Positions 1 to 6,584 of a DNA stretch of 8,816 nucleotides are shown here, piece by piece. Location of the stretch: positions 1 to 8,816 of the forward strand of contig JANYGY010000143.1 in assembly GCA_025362255.1 (NCBI GenBank), in the 5' to 3' direction. The position numbers were made by a program, and so were the translations under genes. How positions within the stretch are numbered: the first letter of the stretch is position 1; each line of letters opens with the position of its first letter. Source of the DNA: Planctomycetales bacterium (GTDB lineage Bacteria; Planctomycetota; UBA11346). The notes under the pieces were generated by a model. That model was not told the DNA's origin. It did no database searches and saw only the letters and a list, made by a program, of their open reading frames with translations.

Positions 1-316
1 CAAAACCCTTGGTCAGTGAGACGACCGGCACCGCTGGCGCGATGAACGGTGCGAGCTGCATTGCCAAGGCCCTGGTGAACTGGGTAGGCACCGCCCACAA
101 AATGAGATCTGCTTGCGCCAACACGCCGGCATCAGCGGTGACCTTCAATTCATTTGGCAAAGCCAAGGCACCCAGCTGCGCATGCCGGCGAAGACGAACA
201 AGCTCTGCAACTTTTGCCGGATCCCGGCCAAGCAGTGTTACTTCATGGCCGTTCCCACATACGATCACCGAGGCGGCGGTGCCCCAGGTGCCAGTTCCGA
301 TGACCACCGTGTGCAT
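1..316 (-). CDS. gpsA: NAD(P)+-dependent glycerol-3-phosphate dehydrogenase, N-terminal part (3' end outside window)
   Basis: The enzyme reduces dihydroxyacetone phosphate to sn-glycerol-3-phosphate in the cytoplasm, supplying the backbone for phospholipids. The visible 105 residues begin MHTVVIGTGTWGTAAS: a beta strand followed by the glycine-rich GTGTWG dinucleotide-binding motif (residues 7-12) of the GpsA Rossmann fold. Further on are the family signatures NGHEVTLLGRD, ADLILWAVPTQ and VSLTKGF, in the expected order and spacing for GpsA. The ATG at 314-316 puts the first strand of the fold directly at the N-terminus, as in the family, so it is the likely start, although no clear Shine-Dalgarno precedes it. 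It lies 14 bases after the rbfA stop codon, so translational coupling is likely. Finding gpsA rather than truB after rbfA is unusual. The catalytic C-terminal domain is not in the window. Confidence 0.92.
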   Translation of the reverse strand, partial: MHTVVIGTGTWGTAASVIVCGNGHEVTLLGRDPAKVAELVRLRRHAQLGALALPNELKVTADAGVLAQADLILWAVPTQFTRALAMQLAPFIAPAVPVVSLTKGF

Positions 317-330
317 CGCGGTCGGGCGGA

Positions 331-777
331 TCAGGGCGTGGTAGTGGTCTTGGGTGGCGGCAATTCAGGCGCACCCGGCGGTTTCTCAAGCGTGGCGGGA
401 GTCGGATTGGCACCGCCATCGGTGTCCGATTCGCGGGCATGTCGGATCAAGTCGCTCATCGTCTGCCGTTTAAATTCAGCATCGTCATAGACAAATGACA
501 GCTGGGGCAGCAAGCGCGTCTTTACTACATCGGCATACTGCCGCTGAATGTAGCCCCGGGCATGATTGAGCGCCTGCTCGGCAAGACGCCGCTGCTTCTG
601 ATCGCCTAAAACCGTGTAGTACGCCTTGGCTTCATGGAAATCATCACTGAGCAAAACCCGCAGGATGGTCACGAAACCGAGACGCGGATCTTTCAGTTCC
701 TGTTGAACGCAGATCGCGATTTCCTGCCTGAGAACCGATTCAAGTTTGGCTTTACGACTATTGGTAGGCATCAGCAT
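331..777 (-). CDS. rbfA: 30S ribosome-binding factor A (RbfA)
   Basis: RbfA binds the immature 30S subunit and helps process and fold the 5' end of 16S rRNA; it matters most in the cold. The 148-residue product carries the KH-like fold signatures: an N-terminal helix (LESVLRQEIAICVQQELKDPR), then DPRLGFVTI (30-38), a strand with AKAYYTVLG (50-58), and TRLLPQLSFVYDDA (87-100). Residues from about 118 onward form a Pro/Thr/Gly-rich tail with no recognisable domain, making the protein slightly longer than the roughly 130 residues usual in the family. Two in-frame ATG codons (777 and 771) could start the gene and neither has a strong Shine-Dalgarno; the upstream one is used here. It follows infB, as in many bacteria, but a 225-bp palindrome-rich gap separates them. 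Confidence 0.92.
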   Translation of the reverse strand: MLMPTNSRKAKLESVLRQEIAICVQQELKDPRLGFVTILRVLLSDDFHEAKAYYTVLGDQKQRRLAEQALNHARGYIQRQYADVVKTRLLPQLSFVYDDAEFKRQTMSDLIRHARESDTDGGANPTPATLEKPPGAPELPPPKTTTTP

Positions 778-803
778 TCAACTTTTTGTTCAGATCGTGG
801 CTA

Positions 804-920
804 AGAGACTGTCTCGCAATTCCACTCGGTAGGCTACGGCAAACGCAGCAGCGTCATCCCGCACTTCTTACTGGCAGACTCCTCGGTCGGACATCAGTCG
901 GGACATGGGAGACAGTCTCT
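804..920. repeat. 117-bp segment bounded by 12-bp inverted repeats, MITE-like
   Basis: AGAGACTGTCTC at 804-815 is the exact reverse complement of GAGACAGTCTCT at 909-920. Beyond the perfect 12 bp, the inward sequences still agree at about half of the next 14 positions, as in imperfect terminal repeats of a transposable element. The interior contains no ORF. The flanks read TAA on the left and TCA on the right if GAGACTGTCTC is taken as the true terminus, so there is no clean target duplication. A miniature inverted-repeat element or insertion-sequence remnant is the best guess. A structured mRNA spacer is the alternative. Confidence 0.45.
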
Positions 921-963
921 CAGTGTCAGCGGATTTGCTCATGCTGATCCGCTGACACTGAGA
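918..963. repeat. Perfect 16-17-bp stem-loop between infB and rbfA
   Basis: TCTCAGTGTCAGCGGA (918-933) is exactly complementary to TCCGCTGACACTGAGA (948-963). One more T-A pair (934/947) extends the stem to 17 bp and leaves a 12-base loop. The left arm shares its first three bases with the end of the 804-920 inverted-repeat segment. No T-run follows on either strand, so it is not a typical intrinsic terminator. It could be a REP-like element or a 3' mRNA-stabilising hairpin for the nusA-infB transcript. Confidence 0.6.
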
Positions 964-975
964 CAATTCGCGCAG

Positions 976-1003
976 AACGATGGGAACAGATGTTCCCATC
1001 GTT
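976..1003 (-). terminator. 13-bp-arm palindrome touching the infB stop codon, possible weak terminator or mRNA end
   Basis: AACGATGGGAACA (976-988) and TGTTCCCATCGTT (991-1003) are perfect reverse complements separated by only GA. The right arm shares one base with the infB TAA (1005-1003). On the minus strand the hairpin follows infB immediately, but the bases after it (CTGCGCG) contain no T-tract, so termination would be weak or Rho-assisted. The near-perfect symmetry would also suit a protein-binding palindrome. Confidence 0.4.
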
Positions 1004-4000
1004 TACAGCTTCCGCGCGATCATTTCCTTGGTGTAGAATTCGAACACGTCGCCGTTGCGAATATCCTGGAAATCTTCAACGGTCAGGCCGCATTCAAAGT
1101 CACGGGCCACTTCGCGGACATCTTCCTTGAAGCGACGCAGCGTACCGACCTTGCCGGTATGCAGGATCTTGTGGTCGCGGGTGATGCGCATGAATGCATC
1201 GCGCTTGACCAAGCCGTCGGTGATGAACAAGCCGGCGACGGTGCCAACCTTGGTGATGTTGAAGGTCTGACGGACATCAGCGTGGCCGATAACGGTCTCG
1301 CGGGTCTCCGGCTCAAGCAGACCGGACATTGCTCCGCGCAGATCGTCCAGCAGTTCGTAGATGATCGTGTATGTGCGGATCTCGAGTCCGACATCGTCGG
1401 CCATCGCCCGCGCCTTGCTGTCGGCGATCACGTGGAAACCCACGATCATCGCCTTGGAGGCCTCGGCTAAGGTCACGTCGCTGGCATTCACCGCGCCGAC
1501 CGCGCTGTGGATGATCGTCACCCGGACATCGTCGGTTGCGAGATCGCCTACGGTCTTGATCAGCACTTCGATCGAGCCGGCGGCATCTGCCTTGACCACC
1601 AAGCGCACTTCTTTTTTCTTCGAATGGGCGATGTCGCTGAACAAGCTGGCTGCTGTGGTCGTCTTTTGACGGGCCGCGAGCTCGCGTTCACGACGGACGA
1701 TCAAGCGCTCTTCGGCAGCGTCACCCGCCCCTTTGAGGCTCTCCATCACCTGGAACTTGTCACCAGCGCGCGGAATGTCCGACAGGCCGGTGATCTCGAC
1801 CGCATGGCTCGGGCCGGCGATGTCGACGCGCTCGCCTTTCCAATTGGCCATGCTGCGCACCCGGCCATAGCCGGTACCAGCCAGAACCACATCGCCGACC
1901 GCAAGACTGCCGCGACGGACGAGGAAGGTGGCGCTGACGCCCTGGCCTTCCTGGCGCTTGGCCTCGATGACCGTACCGCTGGCTTTGGCGAAGTGATTGG
2001 ACGTCAGTTCGAGAATTTCCGTCTCGAGCGCCAGGCGCTCGAGCAGTTCATCGAGACCCTGACCACTCTTGGCACTGACGCGCACAACCGCGATCTCGCC
2101 GCCCCATTCTTCGGCCTGCAGACCGTTTTCGGCGAGCTGGCGGATGATGGTCTCTTGATTCGCAGTGGTCGCCTCGGGCTTGTCGATCTTGTTCATCGCC
2201 ACCACGATCGCCACACCGGCAGCCTTGGCGTGATTGATCGCTTCGATGGTCTGCGGCATGACGCCGTCATCCGCAGCGACCACGATCACGGCCACGTCGG
2301 TGACCTGCGCACCGCGGGCACGCATCTCGGTGAATGCCTGATGACCCGGAGTGTCGATGAAGGTGACGTCGACCCCGGACTTGGTTGAGACCGTGTAGGC
2401 CCCGATGTGCTGGGTGATGCCACCGGCTTCACCGGCGACCACGTTCGATGATTTGATCGCATCGAGCAGGCTCGTCTTGCCGTGGTCGACGTGACCCATG
2501 ATGGTCACGATCGGCGGCCGGGGCGCGAGATCTTCGGGCTTGTCGTCTTCGACAGCCATCTCTTCGACGACTTCTTCGACCGACTTGGCGGCAGTGATCG
2601 TGACCGTCTTCTTGAATTCCTGAGCCAGCAGCTCAACCGAATCCTTATCGAGGACCGAGTTGATGTTGGCCATCAAGCCGGCCATGAACAACTTGGCGAT
2701 GACGACCGAGCTCTTGACGCCGGAGGCCTCGCTGAATTCGCGCACGGTGCACGGCAGGGAAACTTCGAACTCGGTGACGCCCGAGATGTCTTCGTCGAGG
2801 GTGCTGCGGAAACGCCGGCCCGATTTGCCTTCTGCGGCTTCTTCGGGACGGGCTTCCGGGCGGCGGCCACGGCCAAGCGGTGGCCGCAACGGGCCGCGAG
2901 CGGGACCGCCTGGACGAGGAGGGCCACCTGGACGTGCGGGGCCGCCTGGGCCGCCGGGGGTCTTGGTCCGATCGATCGGCCGGAACCCCGGCTTGCGGGC
3001 AGCTTGCTTGGCCTGCTGGACCTTCTTGGCCATGTCCAGATTACGCGCGATGTTGGCCTGGATCAGGCGGCGGCGGTCTTCGGGGGTCAACTCGGCTTGG
3101 GGGCCGGTCGGCAGCGGAACGACTTCCGGCTTAGGCACGGCTTTGATCGAATGATCACCCTTTTCATGGGTGCCCTTGGCCATGGCGGCGAGCTTGCTGC
3201 CGAGACCCGAGGTCGCCTTGATCACCGTCGCGGAGACGACCGGCACGGGGGCGGGTTCCTTGGCTTCTTTCCCATGGCCATCTTTGCCAGAGCCATCTTT
3301 GCCAGGGCCATGGTCGTGGATCTGTTGCCCGATCTTGCTGTCGGCAAGGGTCCGCACGAGCGGCGCAGATTCGGTCAGGGAGACCGGCTCTGGCTTAGAG
3401 TCATCGACTGCGCTGGTGGGTGTCGCGGATTCCGCTGCCGGCTCGGCGGCGACTGCGGAGAGAGGAGCCTGGGCTGCAGGCGAAGTCTCGGCACGAGCCA
3501 CAACCGTGGGCGCAACCGGGGTCTTCTGCTTTTGGGTCGCGGCCTGAGCCGTCGACTGGGCTGCCGACTGGGTCCGCATGGCGGCGAATTCAGAGGACAT
3601 GCGCTTGCGCTCATCCTCACGTTTGCGCAGCTCATCCTCGGCATGCATACGCGAAAATTCGGCTTCGCGGACGACCGATTGCTCGGCATCCCGACGACGC
3701 TGGGCCTCGGCCTCGGCGGCGGTGCGCAACTCTTCCTCGGTATGCCGACGAGACAGTTCAGCTGAGTGCTTTTGGCGCTCGATGTCGCGCTTGGCGATAT
3801 CCTCAACTTTTTTGACCTGTTCGGCTTCGTCGAGCTTTTTCTTGCGCGTTTCAGCGGCCTTTTTGGCGGCGACCGACCGTTTGTGCTTGTCCTCGAATTC
3901 CTTGGCGATGATCGGGGCGAACGGCTTGCCGTCAGCCGTCTCGAGACCATCGCAGGCCAGGATGCGGGTCATCTGCTCATCTTTGAGCACGGTGTCGACG

Positions 4001-4104
4001 CCCTTGGACAGCTTGATGCCCAGGTCGTCCTCGACGACCTCTTTCAAGAGGACGAGGTCGAGGTTATGTTCGTCAGCGAGCTCGCGGAGCTTCATACAGT
4101 GCAT
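1003..4104 (-). CDS. infB: Translation initiation factor IF-2
   Basis: IF-2 is the GTPase that brings formyl-methionyl-tRNA to the 30S subunit and promotes 50S joining. The 1033-residue product has an N-terminal IF2_N-like segment (about 4-55, MKLRELADEHNLDLVLLKE). A highly charged, probably coiled region follows (about 70-175), then Ala/Pro/Gly-rich linkers, including a small GKDG repeat at 263-280 and a Gly/Pro/Arg stretch at about 381-420. A second IF2_N module starts near 444. The G domain has GHVDHGKT (537-544), GGITQHIGAY, DTPGH (584-588), NKID (638-641) and SAKSGQG. Domain II and the C-terminal domains (VVKADAAGSIEVL; FKEDVREVARDFECGL) complete the protein. ATG codons at 4104 and 4095 are both possible; GGAAA sits just before the first. 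It lies 56 bases downstream of nusA and is presumably co-transcribed with it. Confidence 0.97.
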   Translation of the reverse strand: MHCMKLRELADEHNLDLVLLKEVVEDDLGIKLSKGVDTVLKDEQMTRILACDGLETADGKPFAPIIAKEFEDKHKRSVAAKKAAETRKKKLDEAEQVKKVEDIAKRDIERQKHSAELSRRHTEEELRTAAEAEAQRRRDAEQSVVREAEFSRMHAEDELRKREDERKRMSSEFAAMRTQSAAQSTAQAATQKQKTPVAPTVVARAETSPAAQAPLSAVAAEPAAESATPTSAVDDSKPEPVSLTESAPLVRTLADSKIGQQIHDHGPGKDGSGKDGHGKEAKEPAPVPVVSATVIKATSGLGSKLAAMAKGTHEKGDHSIKAVPKPEVVPLPTGPQAELTPEDRRRLIQANIARNLDMAKKVQQAKQAARKPGFRPIDRTKTPGGPGGPARPGGPPRPGGPARGPLRPPLGRGRRPEARPEEAAEGKSGRRFRSTLDEDISGVTEFEVSLPCTVREFSEASGVKSSVVIAKLFMAGLMANINSVLDKDSVELLAQEFKKTVTITAAKSVEEVVEEMAVEDDKPEDLAPRPPIVTIMGHVDHGKTSLLDAIKSSNVVAGEAGGITQHIGAYTVSTKSGVDVTFIDTPGHQAFTEMRARGAQVTDVAVIVVAADDGVMPQTIEAINHAKAAGVAIVVAMNKIDKPEATTANQETIIRQLAENGLQAEEWGGEIAVVRVSAKSGQGLDELLERLALETEILELTSNHFAKASGTVIEAKRQEGQGVSATFLVRRGSLAVGDVVLAGTGYGRVRSMANWKGERVDIAGPSHAVEITGLSDIPRAGDKFQVMESLKGAGDAAEERLIVRRERELAARQKTTTAASLFSDIAHSKKKEVRLVVKADAAGSIEVLIKTVGDLATDDVRVTIIHSAVGAVNASDVTLAEASKAMIVGFHVIADSKARAMADDVGLEIRTYTIIYELLDDLRGAMSGLLEPETRETVIGHADVRQTFNITKVGTVAGLFITDGLVKRDAFMRITRDHKILHTGKVGTLRRFKEDVREVARDFECGLTVEDFQDIRNGDVFEFYTKEMIARKL

Positions 4105-4160
4105 ATTTCCAGGGCGTGCGTGCGTCGATCGCCGTGCCAGTCAGGGGAGGGGTAACAGCC

Positions 4161-5495
4161 TTACCGGGCGGAGCCGGAATCAAGTGCCGCGGCGGGGCCT
4201 TCGCCGGTCAAGGCCTGGGCCTCGGAAATGGCCTGCCGCTCGGCCTCGGCCATGGCGCGAGCCTCTTCATCGGCAGCGCGCCGTTCGGTTTCTTCGCGCC
4301 GGGCGATGATCTCATCGCGCAAGACCTTCTGCTCATCGCTAAGCAGCGTGTTTGCAGCCGAAACGAGCTTCGCCGCGCGATCGTAATCGAGCTTCACCTC
4401 TTCCAGGACTTCCATCAAATGCTCTGGCTTTTGGGCGGCGAGCACGGCCAAGCCATCGAGATGATTGTCGACGAACGTCTCGCGCAAAAAGTCATCCATG
4501 ACGCCGGCGTCGATCAGCTTCTGCAATTCTTCGGTACCAGCCTGACGGGCCTTGGCGGCGTTTTCTTCAGACATCACATCGATCTTGTAGCGCGTCAGAC
4601 GAGCCGACAGGCGGACGTTCTGCCCGGCCTTGCCGATCGCCAACGGCAGCTGGTCCTGGCCGACCACGACCCGGGCGCGATCACGGAAGTGGTCGTAGCT
4701 GATGCGCAGGATGCGCGCCGGCTTGAGCGAATTTTCGATGAACTGGGCCGGATCCTCGGCCCAAGGGATGATGTCGATCTTTTCGCCACCAAGCTCATCG
4801 GTGACCTTGGTAATGCGGCTGCCGCGCACCCCGACGCATGAACCAACGGGGTCGATCCGCGGATCGGTCGAGGCGACCGCAATCTTGGTCCGCCGGCCGG
4901 GCTCGCGGACGATGCCTTTGATCTCGATCAAACCGTCGGCGATCTCGGGGATCTCCTGCTTGAACAGCTCTTTGACGAAATCGGCATGGGTACGGGTCAG
5001 GACGATGCGGACACGCTGTCCCTTCTTCTCGACCCGCAGGACGAATGCCCGGATCACCGCGCCGACGCGGTAGATCTCGCCGGGGATCTGTTCTTCCTTC
5101 GGCAGAATCGCCTCAGCACGTCCGATGGTGACCAGGATCATGCCGCGTTCTTCGCGCGAAATCGTGCCGTTGATGATCGTCCGCGCGCGGGGGGCGAGCT
5201 CTTCGTAGACCATGTCGCGCTCGGTCTCCTTGAGCGCCTGGACCAGCACTTGCTTGGCGACGTTGGCGACGATTCGGCCGAGTTCTTCGAGATTGACCGG
5301 CTTATCTTCTTCAAAGGCCCGGATTTCACCCGTCTCACGATCGATGGTGAGGGTGAATTCGCCTTCGGCGTTGAAGCGTTTCTGCGCCGCCTGGACCAAG
5401 GCTTTTTCAAGCTGGTCGAGGATCAGATCCTTGTCCATGCCGCGCTCCCGGGCGAGCTGGTCGATACGCTGGAGAAGCATGGAGCCGTTGATCAT
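4161..5495 (-). CDS. nusA: Transcription termination/antitermination factor NusA
   Basis: NusA binds RNA polymerase and nascent RNA, increases pausing and modulates intrinsic termination and antitermination. Domains in order: an N-terminal polymerase-binding domain (about 1-103, with MDKDLILDQLEKALVQAAQKR); an S1 domain (about 105-170, ending RVRIVLTRTH); KH1 (about 190-265, with GSCVGVRGSRI at 218-228 and ELGGEKIDII); and KH2 (about 266-335, with LAIGKAGQNVRLSARLT). The remaining roughly 110 residues are helical and Glu/Ala/Arg-rich, with no clear copy of the two acidic repeats of E. coli NusA, so at 444 residues it is shorter than the 495-residue E. coli protein. ATG 5495 is chosen over ATG 5480 because AGGCG precedes it at a workable distance. 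It heads the minus-strand operon; rimP is not immediately upstream, and a terminator-bearing leader is. Confidence 0.96.
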   Translation of the reverse strand: MINGSMLLQRIDQLARERGMDKDLILDQLEKALVQAAQKRFNAEGEFTLTIDRETGEIRAFEEDKPVNLEELGRIVANVAKQVLVQALKETERDMVYEELAPRARTIINGTISREERGMILVTIGRAEAILPKEEQIPGEIYRVGAVIRAFVLRVEKKGQRVRIVLTRTHADFVKELFKQEIPEIADGLIEIKGIVREPGRRTKIAVASTDPRIDPVGSCVGVRGSRITKVTDELGGEKIDIIPWAEDPAQFIENSLKPARILRISYDHFRDRARVVVGQDQLPLAIGKAGQNVRLSARLTRYKIDVMSEENAAKARQAGTEELQKLIDAGVMDDFLRETFVDNHLDGLAVLAAQKPEHLMEVLEEVKLDYDRAAKLVSAANTLLSDEQKVLRDEIIARREETERRAADEEARAMAEAERQAISEAQALTGEGPAAALDSGSAR

Positions 5496-5512
5496 GATAG
5501 TCGCCTGTGACC

Positions 5513-5525
5513 GCCCGCAGCGGGC
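5513..5525. other. Short GC-rich inverted repeat in the nusA 5' leader
   Basis: GCCCGC (5513-5518) and GCGGGC (5520-5525) flank a single A. In RNA the closing pair must open, giving a 5-bp stem with a three-base loop, 17 bases before the nusA ATG on the minus strand. It could influence ribosome access to the weak AGGCG ribosome-binding site that lies between it and the start. No function is shown by the sequence. Confidence 0.35.
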
Positions 5526-5529
5526 ATGA

Positions 5530-5559
5530 ATTTGAGCAAGGAATGGAGCTGTAAATCAA
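5530..5559 (-). promoter_or_regulatory. nusA: Possible sigma70-type promoter just upstream of nusA
   Basis: On the minus strand TTGATT (5559-5554) and TCAAAT (5535-5530) are separated by 18 bases, a loose match to -35 and -10 hexamers. It lies after the terminator at 5570-5599, so it could give nusA transcription that bypasses the leader. The match is weak and such hexamers arise by chance. Confidence 0.2.
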
Positions 5560-5569
5560 ACGAAGGACG

Positions 5570-5599
5570 AAAAAAGCGTGAGCCACAGGCCCACGCTTT
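5570..5599 (-). terminator. Intrinsic terminator upstream of nusA (minus strand)
   Basis: Read on the minus strand, AAAGCGTG-G-GCC (5599-5588), loop TGT, GGC-T-CACGCTTT (5584-5573) forms an 11-pair stem with a single G/T position (A5581/C5591 on the plus strand, a G-U wobble in minus-strand RNA). It runs directly into TTTTTT ending at 5570. This is a textbook GC-rich hairpin plus U-tract. On the plus strand the A-run precedes the hairpin and no T-run follows, so it is oriented for minus-strand transcripts only. It sits 74 bases before the nusA start, where it would stop RNA coming from the accD side. Confidence 0.75.
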
Positions 5600-5680
5600 C
5601 GGTAAACCGGAAGGGTGACGCGGGCAACCTAGGACCCTGGGGGAGATAGTCCAGCATGTCTGAGGTTGCTTATGTTCAGA
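5570..5680 (-). ncRNA. Structured leader or small RNA ending in the terminator, candidate attenuator of nusA
   Basis: On the minus strand, before the terminator, GCAACCT (5669-5663) pairs with AGGTTGC (5630-5624), enclosing a second four-pair stem GGAC/GTCC (5652-5649 with 5635-5632). Next, CCCGCG (5624-5619) can pair with CGTGGG (5595-5590) around a small CGGT/ACCG hairpin (5609-5600). The CGTGGG arm is also the 5' arm of the terminator, so the two structures exclude each other, as in attenuators. No known riboswitch consensus, tRNA T-loop, 6S or SRP RNA motif was recognised. It could equally be an independent small RNA or chance pairing in front of an insulating terminator. Confidence 0.35.
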
Positions 5681-5728
5681 TGATTGAACGCATTTGCGTG
5701 CGCAGCGAGAGGGCTATCGTCCGCGCCC

Positions 5729-6574
5729 ATGGTTCTTGATCGACTTCGCCGCACCGCTCCGACCAAAGATCCGAAAAAGATCCCCGATGGGTTGTGGATC
5801 AAATGCCCCTCGTGCGCCAAGACGGTCTTCAAACGCCTGGTCGAAGAGCGCCTCGATACGTGTCCCGAATGCAATCATCACTTCCGGATGCCGGCGACCC
5901 GCCGCATCGACAGTCTGATCGATGCCGGCACTTGGACCGAATGGGACGCCGATCTGACCAGTGGCGACCCTCTCGGCTTCGTCGATGGCAAACCGTATCC
6001 TGAGCGCATTGCCCAACAGCAGGCCAAGACCGGCCTGAAGGATGCGGTGCTGACCGGCAGCGGCAAACTCAGTGGTCACGCCATCGGCCTGGGGGTCATG
6101 GATTTCGATTTCAACGGCGGCTCGATGGGCTCGGTAGTGGGCGAAAAGCTCACCCGCATGATCGAACGATCGACCGCTGCGCGCATGCCGGCGATCATCA
6201 TCAACGCCTCGGGCGGCGCGCGCATGCAAGAGGGTGCGATCTCGTTGATGCAGATGACCAAGACCAGCGCAGCGTTGGCGCGTCATGCCGAAAAGCGCCT
6301 GCCTTACATCTCGGTGCTGACGAATCCGACGATGGCCGGAGTGATGGCCAGCTTTGCCAGCCTGGGCGATGTGATCATCGCTGAGCCGAAGGCATTGATC
6401 GGCTTCACCGGTGCCCGCGTGATCCAAGAGACGATCAAACAGGAATTGCCCGAAGGTTTTCAGACCTCGGAATTCTTGATGAAACACGGCCAGCTCGACC
6501 TGATCGTGACCCGTCAGGATCTGAAGGCTGAATTGGCGCGATTGGTCGGCTATCTGACCGAACACAACGCCTGA
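5729..6574 (+). CDS. accD: Acetyl-CoA carboxylase carboxyltransferase subunit beta
   Basis: AccD pairs with AccA to move the carboxyl group from carboxybiotin to acetyl-CoA, giving malonyl-CoA for fatty acid synthesis. The 281-residue product has the N-terminal four-cysteine zinc ribbon: CPSC at 26-29 and CPEC at 45-48, almost the same positions as in E. coli AccD. The crotonase-like carboxyltransferase core follows, with GSMGSVVGEKLTRMIE, INASGGARMQEG, LMQMTKTSAAL, NPTMAGVMASFA and FTGARVIQETI. The ATG at 5729 is chosen because it leaves 17 residues before IPDGLW, close to the 17-18 seen in relatives. The frame stays open upstream to a TTG at 5684, but that has no ribosome-binding site; GAGAGGG lies about 15 bases before the ATG, a little far. 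It is divergent from nusA and heads a plus-strand cluster. Confidence 0.95.
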   Translation: MVLDRLRRTAPTKDPKKIPDGLWIKCPSCAKTVFKRLVEERLDTCPECNHHFRMPATRRIDSLIDAGTWTEWDADLTSGDPLGFVDGKPYPERIAQQQAKTGLKDAVLTGSGKLSGHAIGLGVMDFDFNGGSMGSVVGEKLTRMIERSTAARMPAIIINASGGARMQEGAISLMQMTKTSAALARHAEKRLPYISVLTNPTMAGVMASFASLGDVIIAEPKALIGFTGARVIQETIKQELPEGFQTSEFLMKHGQLDLIVTRQDLKAELARLVGYLTEHNA

Positions 6575-6584
6575 ACTTTGTCCG

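Noticed and set aside
3275..3312. Repeated GCCATCTTTGCCAG as a DNA repeat element
   Set aside because: It is in frame within infB and simply encodes the short GKDG peptide repeat of the linker.
1507..3765. Two long plus-strand ORFs (1507-2388 and 2482-3765) opposite infB
   Set aside because: They lie entirely antisense to well-conserved IF-2 sequence. Their products show only composition mirrored from the opposite strand (Asp/His/Gly-rich) and no domain.
4116..5510. Plus-strand ORFs opposite nusA (4116-4841, 4986-5510)
   Set aside because: They are shadows of the conserved NusA frame, with no ribosome-binding site or domain.
5570..5700. A tRNA or known riboswitch upstream of nusA (E. coli has a tRNA gene at the head of this operon)
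   Set aside because: No T-loop GGTTCGAATCC-like sequence, CCA-proximal acceptor pair or recognised riboswitch core was found on either strand; only generic stem-loops are present.
5684..5728. Upstream TTG start extending AccD by 15 residues
   Set aside because: No Shine-Dalgarno precedes it, and the extension does not match AccD N-termini. ATG 5729 gives the family-typical distance to the zinc ribbon.
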